A stretch of 21,985 nt of DNA from Reticulitermes lucifugus (GCA_026260175.1 JAKCWW010006228.1:7416-29400), one strand, 5' to 3'. Shown: positions 1 to 10,617, numbered from the stretch's first letter. Made by a program: numbers and translations. The notes: a model not told the origin generated them from the sequence alone.

Positions 1-118
1 GAGCCATATCAATCCAGTCCATGCCCCCCCATCCCACTTCTTGAAGATCCATTTTAATATTTTTATCCCATCTATGCCTGGGTCTTCCAAGTGGTCTCCT
101 TCCCTCAGGTCTCCCACC
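1..118 (-). mobile_element. LINE ORF2 C-terminal fragment (family L1)
   Basis: The minus strand is open across this stretch and reads through [20 protein letters not shown] and then [12 protein letters not shown]. This matches a tail I recognise at the C-terminus of many arthropod non-LTR retrotransposon ORF2 proteins, downstream of the reverse transcriptase. The element runs off the left edge of the window, and similarity fades near 118. No frame break is visible, so this copy looks younger than its relative at 14200-14415, which carries mutations. The recognition rests on memory of the family, not on a search. The exact clade (RTE-, Jockey- or CR1-like) is not decided. Confidence 0.65.
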
Positions 119-865
119 AGAACTAAGACACTGCTTGTTAATAGAAGAATAGTGAAGCAAAAGTAAAGACGTTGACCCCTCTGTTTACGTAGAGCTCATT
201 GAATGTATACCACTGCTGTATGATCACACATGTTTTGTGAAAGGCATTTTAGAAAGGTGTGTCATGACACAAAGGACTGGCTGATGACAGTTTCTAAAAT
301 TTTATTTTCACTACATGACTAGTGGCATCAGTAAGTGTATCATGAGCTTTATGCTAGTTAGAGTCAGACAACTGAGTGTAAAATTGTAAACTGGGAGGTT
401 CCATTTTATGTACTTTAAAAATGGATATCATTGAAGCAATTCCTACTGGAAGATTTTGAAGCAAAACTATTTTCCTGGTTGCTTTTCATTCCATGGACCC
501 TCTTAATTTACAGTGCACATATTCTGTATTAAAAACCCTGCTTACAAAACATTTCATTTACAGATGATTTTACTGGTCATCATATGTAAGATTTTGATGA
601 AAAGTATATTTAATGTAATCAACTCAATGTGACTTACTGTTATAGTGAGAAAGAGAATTTTGAAAATGCTGTGATATAAGGCCAAATAAATCTATTTCTA
701 AATCTTCCAATAAAATTTACATTTTGTTTTGTATGTATGTCACATTATAACTAAATGTTTACTATATTGTATGCAACTTAGTTTAATATTTCTAAACATA
801 ATAACATTTTGTAGTGTGCCTGCTGAAATGTCAGTATTATATTTGGACCTGTACAATTTGATAGC
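119..865. other. AT-rich intergenic DNA, no gene seen
   Basis: This stretch is AT-rich and has stops in all frames. No splice-flanked exon, RNA gene or clear repeat could be supported. Confidence 0.6.
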
Positions 866-1145
866 AGCCAGGGTAGCATAGTTGGTATAGTGACAATGCT
901 ACTGGCTTGACTACTGAGGAATTGTGTTTCAATTCTCAACAATGCTTCCAAAGCATTCAGACTGGCTGTAGGGTCCACTCAGTCTACTATTCAATGGTTA
1001 CTGGGGCCTCATTCCCCAGGGGTAAAGCGGCTGGGGTGTGAAGCTCATCACTCACCTCCATCTAATGCTGAGGTTAAAGGTGAGTGGAGCTATACCTCCA
1101 CATCCCAATAGCATGCACAGGGACAACTTTATCTTTTGCTGTTCC
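866..1145 (+). mobile_element. tRNA-derived SINE, family I, copy A
   Basis: The head carries a pol III A-box-like TAGCATAGTTGG (874-885) and a degenerate B box GTTTCAATTC (926-935). The body contains a clustered CTCACCTCCATC stretch, and the tail holds GAGTGGAGCTATA (1082-1094) followed by a degenerate form of the CTTTACCTT-type end. The same head, body and tail order occurs at 13880-14177 (plus) and 20949-21217 (minus), and the tail alone occurs at 15050-15142 (minus). That identifies a dispersed family rather than a gene. Ends are approximate because no target-site duplication was found. Confidence 0.7.
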
Positions 1146-2374
1146 ATTTCTGCCTCCCACTTCAGTTTTACTGTAGCATTTTGTTTCCATTTTATGACAG
1201 ACAGCATTGCTGTGTTAAGAAGTCCCATGATAATATTTTCTTAACTGTCACTCATTTACTCAGGTACATACCCTTAATTAACTACTCATTACTAGTTTCT
1301 TTCTATGCTAGTCTTTAATTCATTACATAGAGTAAAATCATTAACTAATGTTTGTAAACATCTGTGGACACTGTTCAGTGATTAAATCTCTATATTTTTT
1401 CATTTTTAATATTTCCTTAGTTCAGGGTTCTGATGGATTTCAAGATGATTGTTAAGTTTGGATTTCACTTATTTTAAGAGGCGTTTCATTGGTTTTGTAT
1501 TCTAGTGTTCCACATGTTACAACTTAAGAACAAGATCTCAACAAAATATATATGGTAGCTCTCAGTTTAGTAATACAGTATTTTGTTTCTGCAAAGTTTT
1601 ACAGATAGTATTTTTGACAATGCATGAAGCTGCACTACAATTCAACCATGATGGTAGGTGTATGATGGTTTATTGAACCCATAAAGATAGGGGTACAAGA
1701 CTGCAATGTTGTGAAGCCTTTCACTTGATCTTATAACTATAAGCTTATAACTAAGTGTCTAGCTTTTCTGTGCAAAGTAATGGTATTTGTTGTGGTCTTC
1801 CATCTTTAAATACACAGTAAAACATCATTAACAACGGATAAGTGCATGAAATATTATCACATAATATTAAGTTTCAAGTGAAAACAGATTGTATGAATAC
1901 TGAGTCTTAAGTGGCTTCTCACCATCACATAATGGTTGCATATAATATGATACATAATTTCTGAGATGTATAGTACAACATAATACATTTTAGCAAAAAT
2001 GTTAGGTGTAACCATTATAACGAGGAGCATAAATGGCATGTGTACATGTAAACACTATATTTCTTTGCCTGTTACTAAACATGTGTCGGAAGAAACTTCT
2101 CCTCTTCTGTCAACACCTCTCAATGGCTAATAACAAACAATTATCAGCATATCTGCTGTGAATGTCCAGGGCAAAAATAAATTATAATGCACTTCTCAGT
2201 TTTGATTAGTAATTTTAAAATACATATTTCAATGGAATTATCTGTAAATGACCTTGCATGGAAATAGGAAAGATGACAGTGTGTGACACACAATGCTCAC
2301 TGTATGAGCTGTGTGTTATTCAGTTCAGTTGCATTTCATATTTTATTGGCATCCATCCTGTTGTGCTGTGACGT
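1146..2374. other. AT-rich intergenic DNA, no gene seen
   Basis: Only short chance ORFs occur here, with no recognisable protein. Short TA-rich runs are present. No repeat shared with the rest of the window was found. Confidence 0.55.
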
Positions 2375-2518
2375 ATTAATATTGGCATATATATTACCCC
2401 CAAACACAACAAACTTTTAATAATTAATATTGGCATATATATTACCCCCAAACACAACAAACTTTTAATAATTAATATTGGCATATATATTACCATCAAA
2501 CACAACAAACTTTTAATA
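2375..2518. repeat. 48-bp tandem repeat, 3 units
   Basis: Three head-to-tail units of 48 bp start at 2375, 2423 and 2471, each beginning ATTAATATTGGCATATATAT. Units 1 and 2 appear identical. Unit 3 differs where ACCCCC becomes ACCATC. The near identity indicates recent expansion. A single inverted, diverged relative of the unit start lies at 2568-2592. Confidence 0.9.
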
Positions 2519-2544
2519 TCATCATCTATAAATGCTAAATGTTT

Positions 2545-2560
2545 TGGTCCTTAAGGACCA
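2545..2560. repeat. perfect 16-bp palindrome
   Basis: TGGTCCTTAAGGACCA is a perfect inverted repeat. It lies between the 48-bp tandem array and the inverted partial unit at 2568-2592, so it sits close to the centre of a larger inverted structure. Whether it is a protein-binding site or simply the centre of a transposon-derived hairpin cannot be told from sequence alone. Confidence 0.7.
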
Positions 2561-2567
2561 TCATCAC

Positions 2568-2592
2568 GGTCATATATTTGCCAATATTAGTA
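2568..2592 (-). repeat. inverted partial copy of the 48-bp unit
   Basis: The reverse complement of this 25-bp stretch matches the first 25 bases of the tandem unit (plus one flanking base) at about 21 positions, sharing TAATATTGGCA. It makes the 2375-2592 region partly self-complementary. Confidence 0.6.
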
Positions 2593-3083
2593 TTCCATAT
2601 GTTGTGCTTTTTGATATACAGACTAACATCATTAGAAGCTTGAAGAGTTTGTATTTTGATTTTTCGTCTTGAAAACAAAATGTAAGTAACATAAATTGTG
2701 AAATTATTGATGTGTTTACCTTGTTGTAACTCCAGTACAGAAATCTCACGAGTAAAACTTTTTTAGCTTATCGTTCTTACGTGATAATGAAAGCTAATGT
2801 TGTTCACACTGATGGATTTGAAAGAAACTTGTTATGATCATCATATCACTGGAGGCTGCCCATCTTTGTCTTGTTTAATTTCCCACCACAATTAATACCA
2901 AATAGTGGTCATGGAAACTTCTGCGTTGGGGACAGTGTTTTATTCTACATAATGTAGGATTGTGAAGTGCGGAGTGGTAATAAACTTCTGTTAAAGGTAG
3001 CTGTTTGCAGAATGTTATCATGCAGCCACACAAAACATGTTTGTGGGATTTAATGTTTTCTTGGCAGTGAAGATTCATATTGT
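2593..3083. other. intergenic DNA, possible repeat flank
   Basis: No gene is visible. The right part (about 2990-3083) reads on the minus strand as MNLHCQENIKSH, continuing the frame out of the fold-back element at 3084-3228. It resembles degenerate peptide strings that recur in insect repeats, so this stretch may be part of a larger repeat. Confidence 0.4.
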
Positions 3084-3228
3084 GGCCCTCTGGGTTATGA
3101 CACCATGTAGTCTGGTATTGGAGTTAGGGGGGTTCTGTTTTTGAAGAACATTCTTCCATCTTGTAGACAGTACATTCCTCTGGAAGGTTGGTGTCTACTT
3201 ACTACATGGCGTCATAACCCAAAGGGCC
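3084..3228. mobile_element. fold-back element / MITE, copy 1
   Basis: Terminal inverted repeats of 28 bp at 3084-3111 and 3201-3228 match at 26 positions. The left arm begins GGCCCTCTGGGTTATGACAC and the right arm ends CATAACCCAAAGGGCC. The total length is 145 bp with no coding capacity. A diverged relative lies at 19440-19610. No convincing target-site duplication was seen, so the superfamily is unassigned. Confidence 0.75.
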
Positions 3229-5270
3229 TTGATACAAATGTCATGTTAAGCATTTGTTTTGGGGACACTAATGTACCACTGAAGTTGAGGTGTGAAAGTT
3301 AGATCTGTGAATGTTTGTATAGAGATAAACCATAAATGTATCTACGTGTGTATGAAATATCTTTTTTATATATTAGTGATTACACACTTCATATAATGGT
3401 GGAAAACTGCAAGGTTATTGTGGAAAATTTAATGTTAGAATCTATACTGGTGGAACTAATTAATGTTCAGAAATGGGTCATTAAATTAAGTTCTAGTTTC
3501 TGCTATCTTACTGTATGCACTGAAACACTTGAAGGAAAGTATGCATCATAAGTCCCCCAATACGTCCTTATGTTTTATTAGTGTTGTGAGGAAGGTGCAT
3601 GTGACATTTAATGAAAAATACAACTTCCTGCAATGGTAGGCAGCATCTGTGAAATCCAAACTCAAGGTTGCAAACCTTTTAGCAGTTGCAACCTCTCAAA
3701 ATAAATATGTAATTTTTATGATACTTTGTACATACTTGTCAGGAAAATTGTCATCCTCAACATGTAAAATGTGTTTGTTTCTTGCTTCATTTTTTGCATG
3801 TGAAGGTTGAAATGTGTCTAGACTGCACTCTGCTGAGTACATACTTCATGTCTGTTTTAATATCCTCCGAAAAACCTCACCACAATTGACAGTTTGAAAC
3901 TACAGGTACTTGTTATGTAGTTTTTCTTATATTAAAATGTAAAAATTGTTTGTTGAGATTGATGAAAATTGTTAGAACCCATGTCAAGAAGATCTCTCAT
4001 CTCTGCTAAACTGCAGTCATAATGCTAAAAAGTCTAAGCAAGCAGAATGCTGTTGTTTGATGTTCTATTCTTCTAGTGTGACTGTTTTTCAATAAAAATG
4101 AGCACTGCTTTCTTGCAAATGGTTTCAGTTAAGTTCTGCTACAGTTATGTGTTTATTATATTGCTAGGTTTTACTGAATTAGCATTGCTTGAGTTTCCTC
4201 AGCAGCTTGCATAATTAAATTCTAACATTATTTGTGAGTAACCTAAAGGAAAAGTAAGAAATGCCATAACTGATCATCTTGAAATTTCCCTTCGTGATGG
4301 AACCATTTAAAAAATTGCCTTCTATTACTAGTCATGACAGACTTTGAGAGGTACATGACCTTCAGTAATTATTTTTGTGACTGAAAGTGATATATATATA
4401 TTGAAGTGGAGGTTTAGTAATATGAGAGGTACAAGTTGAGAAGTAGGACATTTGATATACATTTTAATTTTTACACTGCCCTTTTTTTTTCATTGGGGAA
4501 GAAATTTAAATCCTAGTCATTTGTATTAAAACCTTGCAAGTTTGTACTTTTAGACATTTGATGTTTGTTGCTATTTTTAGAAATGGGACTGCCTTCTTAA
4601 ACCTACAGGTGATATTCAATCATTCACTGAGCAGATATAGCAGTAGTAGTAGTAGTATATTGAAATCAATCAAGATTTATGTTTACAGGTATAACATAGA
4701 TGCTTCAACCAAAAAAAATATATATATATATATATTTTTAATCTGCTCATATAACTGTACTGAAAACACCAGTTACGTAGGTCTAGCAATTTGAAGGGAG
4801 ATAGATATGCCTGCAGTTCCTTATAAAGATGGAACAGTCAGAGTAATCTAACATAAAGAGTGGAACTGTGGCAATAATTTTAAAGGATTATATATATAAT
4901 TTTTCATCGTTTTAGAGCAGAGAACCACTTATGAATACTGATCTGACACATTTTTCCTTCCAGATTTAGTAATCCAAATTTGTGTTGTTGAGTCAGGTGT
5001 TTGACAGTATTTAGAATTTCTTACCAATGTATAGTTGAACTGTACTTTTGCAGACCATTGTAAATTGATTTGTTATACACTAAAATGTGTAAACTAAAAT
5101 GACATGCTATAAATATAAATAGGTTTAACACCGGCCTTTGAATATATGACTCCATGCTTTCTGTAATGTTTGGAGTATGAAGAAGAGTTTGTTACATATA
5201 GAACTAGACTTCCTATGGTTGTTTTTTTTTAAAATAAGTGTTACAAAAATGCCAGATGTGTAACATTTTA
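3229..5270. other. AT-rich intergenic DNA with simple repeats, no gene seen
   Basis: About 2 kb with only short chance ORFs. Simple repeats include an (AGT)5 run near 4642-4656 and an (AT)n run near 4719-4734. No conserved protein, exon or transposon end could be supported. Confidence 0.55.
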
Positions 5271-5457
5271 CGCCAGTGCCCTGGGTAAAATGACACATGC
5301 ACATTGAATTACTGCTGAACTGCTGTTGAATTCACTAATAAGGGGCACAGAAAACAGAGCAGTATAACACCTTCATATTAATAACAAAGTAAGAAAGACA
5401 TTCAAATAATCAAATGCAAAGTTTAGTAAAAGGTATCTTCTTCATAATAAAGTTTGA

Positions 5458-6003
5458 AAGCATTTTCCCAGTCTCGGCCTACCATCCTCTTATCCTTAGT
5501 CAACCTGTACTCATTATTCATTTTTTTTACCAAATTAAATGCTAATTTAAGAACATCACTAGCTGGAATCCCAAAAATACAAAAGTCCCAAGTCTAGAAT
5601 ATGTTGTACAGTTGCTTTTTCCACATTTTGATGAAACATAGACTCATGTAAACTCAGTTTTTAGTTGCATCTCTGGCAAGTTTATTTTTACCATGACGAT
5701 GTTTCAAGCCAGACTGGGACATATTACAGTGGAACTCCGTTATAACGACATGAAGGGGACTGAATATTTTGTGTTGTTATAACCTAGGAGTTATGGTTAA
5801 CAGTGCTGAATTAATTAGTACGACAGAGTATCTGATGCTAGAGATGAGGTGTCATATAAACGGATGTCGTTATAACCAGGTTCGACTGTATATGTTTTTG
5901 CAGCTCTTTGCTAATCCATTTTCTTGCTCTTTATTGCATTGATTGCTCTGGCCATATTTTTTTCTGACCATGACTGTCTATGTGTTCTTCTTTTGTAATG
6001 TAG
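5458..6003 (-). pseudogene. pogo/CENPB-like transposase remnant
   Basis: Reading the minus strand from about 6003, the psq-type helix-turn-helix appears as YKRRTHRQSWSEKN, MARAINAIKSKKM and then QRAAKTY after an in-frame stop near 5911. Reading breaks at 5889, where a TA-flanked MITE has inserted. Beyond it come SGLKHRHGKNKLARDATKN, further stops, and the CENPB-type second DNA-binding region as GIPASDVLKLAFNLVKKM followed by KRMVGRDWENAF (about 5573-5460). Order and spacing match the N-terminal half of Tigger/jerky-family proteins. The DDE catalytic domain is not recognisable. Several stops and a frameshift make this non-functional. The alternative, a domesticated CENPB/jerky host gene, is unlikely given the decay. 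Confidence 0.8.
5727..5888. mobile_element. Tc1/mariner-pogo group MITE inserted in a transposase
   Basis: The left end CAGTGGAACTCCGTTATAAC and the reverse complement of the right end CAGTCGAACCTGGTTATAAC form terminal inverted repeats of about 24 bp with a few mismatches. TA dinucleotides flank both sides (5725-5726 and 5889-5890). This is the pattern of Tigger/pogo-type non-autonomous elements, which insert at TA. It has no coding capacity. It splits the older transposase pseudogene between the QRAAKTY motif and the downstream GLKHRHGKNK stretch, so it arrived later. Confidence 0.85.
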
Positions 6004-6365
6004 ATGTCCTTTTCTGAAAAAAGCAAGACCTGTCATTACAATAACAGCAGGTTTGGCATGTGGGTAACATGACATATGCCATTGTGCCCAGGTTGGCTGC
6101 ACTTATTTTCTGAACCATAATCTAAACATACAGGGAGCACTGATCAAAGTAACTAATGTTAATTACAACCCACCTCCGAAGTTTTTACCATAAGAGAAAC
6201 ACCAGGACACATACTTTTGCACACAAAACAGGGATGTGGCTGTCAGCGTGGTATCTTTTCAGGAGTTGAGTACCACCATGACCAGCCTAATGGCATGAAT
6301 TGTAATATTCTTATGAAGAATATATTTGTCAGTAAACACAGGTGTCATTTTACCCTGCTGTGCTA

Positions 6366-9300
6366 TTTTAGTCTAGTCTTGCCTATATAAGTGCCTGTAC
6401 ATTCTCTATCTGTGCAAGAATATTGTAGTAATGTATTTTAATGTACGTTATATTTTCTGTTTTTAGAATGAACAGGAAATATCAGACACTTGACTTTATT
6501 TTCATAACCTGTAACAAATGCCAACTGCACAGAGCAAAGGACTTCCTGATCTGATACGTGGTTGCCTCAAGTATTACAGAAATTCCCGGCCTTGTATTGG
6601 AACCCAAATGTTCATTATCACCATTACAAGAGCCCACCACTGGACCCTTTTCTAAGTCATATGAACCTAGTATAAATCTCCATGCCCTATTTTTTTAAGA
6701 TCCAGCTGAATGTTATCCTCCTGTCTTGCAAGTTGCTGTTGCCAGTGCTGCCTGCTCCACCTATCTCATCAACCTTGCGCTGATCAACATGATACAGTTG
6801 GGTGAGAGTATAAATAATGAAGCTTCCTAATGTGTTAAGTTTTTTCCCTCCAGCATTTCTTCCCTCCGAGGTCCAGACATTTTCCTAAGCACTGTATTCT
6901 CAAATGACCCTCAATCAGCATTCTTACCTCAGGGTGAAAGACCACATTTCATTCCCACACAAACCAGAAGGTAAATTTATAGTTTTATGTATTTTAGTAT
7001 TCACATTTTGGATAGGAGACAGAATTCTGAATTCAGTGATAGTAAGAATTCCCCAGAACTGACGTACTGTTATTTCTTCTTCAGTGTAATTTTGATTAGT
7101 TACTATTGTTTTCACGCTATTATAAATGTCTTATTCTTAAAGGATCTGTAAGCTGTATTTATTGTGCTTTTGTCTTGTGTTCTGGTAATGGGACATAAAT
7201 ATTAGTTTTGTCTAGCATTCCCTCCTTTATCATCATCCTTACTAAATTTGATATTGTCCTTTGTGTCAGGCTAGTACAATGTGTGGCCTGCAAAGTATTT
7301 TTTTCCTATGGTAGTAAAATACTATTAATAAGTGCAGCTGGCAGTCTAGCCATCAGTCTGGGAACTTGTTGAAAGATATCCCACTCTTTCCTGTGCCTTT
7401 CAAAGTGGGAATGGTCAGCCCTTCATACCTGCATAGAAGTTTGTGCAGAAATTCCTGCTACTTGAATTAAGTAAGAGATTCACAATTCTGTGAGTGTAAA
7501 TGAGACAGATTTTAACTACTTTGGTGTATGAGGCAGGTCAGAACAGCTCACATGGGGAGTTTTTCCCCAAAGCATCACTTTGTGTTTTTATCTACCACTT
7601 ACCTGAGAGCCTGATTACTCTGCACAGATCATACCTGTTGGTTTAATTCTGCATGGACAGGCATGTGTTTAGGGAAGTACATAAGAAGTGTCGTGTGTGA
7701 CATGACTGAATTACTGGTCCAAAAGTGTGTGACTTTTGATACTCTTCTGAGCCAGTCTACTGACATTCCTAGTTCCCACTCTTTTCTTGTTTGCACTGAA
7801 CTGTTTAAGTCTTACTTGCTGTTACCTTTAATATTCAGCTTGGTGTGATAATTATGTAGCTTATAAATAAATAATTTTTTGTGAGTAGGAAAACATGGTT
7901 TTTTGGAGATTTTCTTGGCTATCCTAGTTCCGGAGCTCGTAGAGGACCCTGTCATGCCTGTCCCTGTAGGATAGTGCTTACCATCTCCCAGCACAGAACT
8001 GCATTTCAGGAAAGGCTTATTGAATTGAAATATAAGTACATTAGTAAATAACAAGGACATTCACAGAGCAAAAAAGAAATACACTTAAAACATGTCTTAA
8101 AAATTTAATAATTTTTTTGCTATTTTAGCAGGAGTTAAGAAGGGCACAAGTACAGATGTCTGTGCCATGGACTATAGCTTCAGATTGAGTTATTATTTAT
8201 CATCTTTGTAAGGTAAACTGGTCAAGCAACATCTGGATAGAGACCTAGTCATCAACAAAGCCTGATTACATAATACTAACAGGTAAAGATCAACATTATC
8301 TTAAGTAATAAGACCGTAACAAAGTTATTTACAGCACTGTAAGATATACAGTTTGTGAAGTGATTATAGGGCAATAAGAGACTCTGGAGCAAATTTGCTC
8401 CATTGTACACTTGCCTACTGTAATACCCATGTCGTCTGTAACAACTATTTGTAGGACGCAGGTTCAGACTGTACGCACGTCATGTTTCTAAGTTTCTGTG
8501 TAATTTTCATCTCTGTTATCAGCTTTATGGTATGTGGGATTTTTATAGAAGAAGAAGGAGGATGTTTTACTTAATTTTACATAATCCTAGGTGAAATTTA
8601 AGTCCTTCATACATGAGACATCTTTGCCATGTTATTTGCATAACCCATGCATCTCAAAAAAAGTACTGCTGCAATAAATGTTACAAGGAACTCCTTTGCA
8701 ACTTACAGGAATGAGTCTAAATGAATGGTGAAGAAACACTGCAGCCATCAATTTCTGGTCCAAAGAGTAAACAGTGAAGTTTTTCATGCATATATGATGA
8801 GTCTTTAACCCATTAAAGCCTACTATATGACATATCAGATGGTTCACACTTATTTTTAAAAACTTTTTTTCTGAAAATTTGAAGGTTGATACATTTTAGT
8901 GATTTGAATGGTTTTTACTTCATGCTTATCTCTGCATATATTTGTAGGTGAAAGGGAAATGAAGTTTGTTGCTAAGTTTCTTGTTAGCACCATGACTAAT
9001 AAGGTGAGCTGTGAATACTGTTTACATTATAGGTTTTCAGGCTTCTGAGCTCCTACAGGGAGTGTGCCTCCTCCGGTATTTTAGAGGGTGCTCATGCCCC
9101 CCCCCCCAGGTCCATAAGTTTCATCATCTACGCATTGATGGCTGGGTAAAGATTAATCCTAAAATTGTGAGGATGGGTGGTATTAAAGATCACTATGTCA
9201 GTTTGAGGATAGACGATGTTAGAAAGACTTACTGAAGATCTCATCCAGTGACAGGCTTTGGTACTATATTCATAGACTTCAGCCTCTGATGCAGATGAGA

Positions 9301-9399
9301 TGTATTATACAGCTTTCTTGTTCAAATTTGATATAACTATGAATCTAGTTAGGCTAATTTAAATGATTTTAATACCAGACATCCCCATTGGTATGCAGA
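6366..9399. other. 3-kb intergenic DNA, no certain gene
   Basis: Only short chance ORFs occur. A splice-flanked open stretch at 8948-9003 is listed separately. Around 6870-7080 and 7900-8000 translations resemble degenerate strings I associate with insect dispersed repeats, but I cannot name a family. A TTAACCC stretch at 8805-8811 has no visible partner. Confidence 0.45.
8948..9003 (+). other. possible internal exon of unknown gene
   Basis: A pyrimidine-containing tract ending TTTGTAG precedes the stretch, and GTGAGC follows it, matching acceptor and donor consensus. Between them 56 bases are open in one frame (two leading bases, then 18 codons) reading EREMKFVAKFLVSTMTNK. The segment is short and I recognise no family. 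No partner exon upstream or downstream was convincing. It may be a chance coincidence. Confidence 0.2.
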
Positions 9400-9401
9400 T
9401 A

Positions 9402-9535
9402 CAAAGTATATTTTACTCTTATTAATCATACAGTCACAACCAACACATTCACTCGTAATACGGTAGCCTGATAAAGTATTACAAGTGAATGTGTTGGTTG
9501 TTACTGTACAGTTGATAAGAGTAAAATATACTTTG
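9402..9535. mobile_element. hairpin MITE with 61-bp arms, TA-flanked
   Basis: Arms at 9401-9461 and 9476-9536 are complementary at 55 of 61 positions, separated by only 14 bases. The ends read CAAAGTATATTTTACTC and its complement. A TA lies at each outer edge (9400-9401 and 9536-9537), fitting a mariner-like target-site duplication; one base of each is counted in the arms. There is no coding capacity. A transcript through it would fold into a long hairpin. Confidence 0.85.
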
Positions 9536-9537
9536 TA

Positions 9538-10069
9538 ATTGAATTGAGTTTTTGAAACATTTAGAGAAGTCCACATAGGAAATATTTTGTGATCCCTTTC
9601 CTATTCAGAAGGGACTTAAATGAGTTTTTAATAGGAAATACGTAATCAAATGTTCCTCACAGGAGTATTTTCTTTGGACAGCGTCAATTCCATGATTAAA
9701 AGACATACACATTCTGGAGGTTTATTCTGTCCAAGTCTTCAGGTAGAAAGGAAAAGGGTATGTGATCTGTGGTGCCACTATGCCTTAGAACAGATCAGAT
9801 CAGATGTACAAGGTGTACAGAACATAGGAAGCTGGACAGTAGTTTATGAAGAGATGTGTATATGGTTATTCTAGCAGTCATATTTCTTCAGTACTGCTCA
9901 AAATAAAAAGATTGATACCATATTGTGCATTGTTTCACATCATTTATTTGACATGTAACACTAGATGTTTACTCAGTACCATAAACATGATTACAAATAT
10001 GTTGAAATACTAAAGTCTGATGGTTCATAATGTGATACTTTCTCTTTTAACACACAGTAGTACAAAGTA
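9538..10069. other. intergenic DNA, no gene seen
   Basis: A 74-codon opening (9650-9874) has no recognisable content and no supported splice partners. A plus-strand AATAAA at 9902-9907 and a minus-strand AATAAA near 9946 are present, but neither can be tied to a transcript. Confidence 0.45.
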
Positions 10070-10399
10070 CAGTCAATCCTCACTATTCGCAGGGGGGGGG
10101 GGTTAGGTTCCTAGAAAACCCTGTGAATACAGAAACACAAACTTTTTCACTTGCACTTGCACTACGCTTGGATGCCATTATTAATTAAAAAAATAATAAA
10201 AAATGAGAGCCGCGAGAACAAGGAAGCAGCCTCCCCTTGCTGGAGCCATCTGCGACGCTGCGCGGTAGGCGTCTCGAAATGTTTCTGCTGCGCATGGCCG
10301 TGAATAGCCGCGAGGTGCCCACGAATGGCAAAAAATGGGTTACACTTTATTTCGCGTGACTGAGCGAACACGGAACACGTGGATAGCGAGGATTGACTG
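10070..10399. mobile_element. Tigger-like MITE, 330 bp
   Basis: The left end CAGTCAATCCTCACTATTCG and the reverse complement of the right end CAGTCAATCCTCGCTATCCA form terminal inverted repeats, with TA flanks at 10068-10069 and 10400-10401. The CAGTC..TCCTCGCTAT pattern followed by GGTTAGGTTCC inside the left end is typical of Tigger/pogo-type elements. The central part (about 10200-10390) is GC- and CpG-richer than the surroundings and has no transposase similarity. A G11 run lies at 10092-10102. Confidence 0.8.
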
Positions 10400-10611
10400 T
10401 AGCTTTTTTTTTGTAGCAAACACAGAAACTTGGTAGGTGAAGTCAAAGACCAAAATTAGGGTAGTGGCTCAATTCAGGTTAATATGTAGTAACAATATAA
10501 ATAACTAACATATTTTTAAAGCCTTTCTCCTAGATAATGATTAACAGTGCGTTGCTCATAACCATTTCCCAAGGAAGAAATGTGACTGAATCCAAATTGT
10601 GTCAAATACAC

Positions 10612-10617
10612 TTTATT
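10612..10617 (-). terminator. candidate COMMD7 polyadenylation signal
   Basis: On the minus strand this reads AATAAA. It is the first canonical signal after the COMMD7 stop at 11643 and implies a 3' UTR of about 1 kb. No transcript evidence is available. Confidence 0.45.

Larger units (their letters stand above)
5271..6363 (-). mobile_element. decayed pogo/Tigger-type DNA transposon
   Basis: A 14-bp inverted match, GGGTAAAATGACAC, lies at 5283-5296 and in reverse complement at 6342-6355. TA dinucleotides at 5269-5270 and 6364-6365 may be the target-site duplication. Between them the minus strand carries broken pieces of a pogo/CENPB-like transposase (separate entry). A complete pogo element is usually about 2 kb, so this 1.1-kb copy is internally deleted. 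It is also interrupted by a younger MITE at 5727-5888. The outer boundaries are inferred from short repeats and are less certain than the transposase identity. Confidence 0.6.

Noticed and set aside
8805..8818. TTAACCCATTAAAG as a third TTAA-type MITE end
   Set aside because: No matching opposite end and no body similarity to the members at 16744 and 20624.
9650..9874. A plus-strand 74-codon opening as a last exon joined to 8948-9003
   Set aside because: The joined peptide matches nothing I recognise, and the acceptor inside it is weakly supported.
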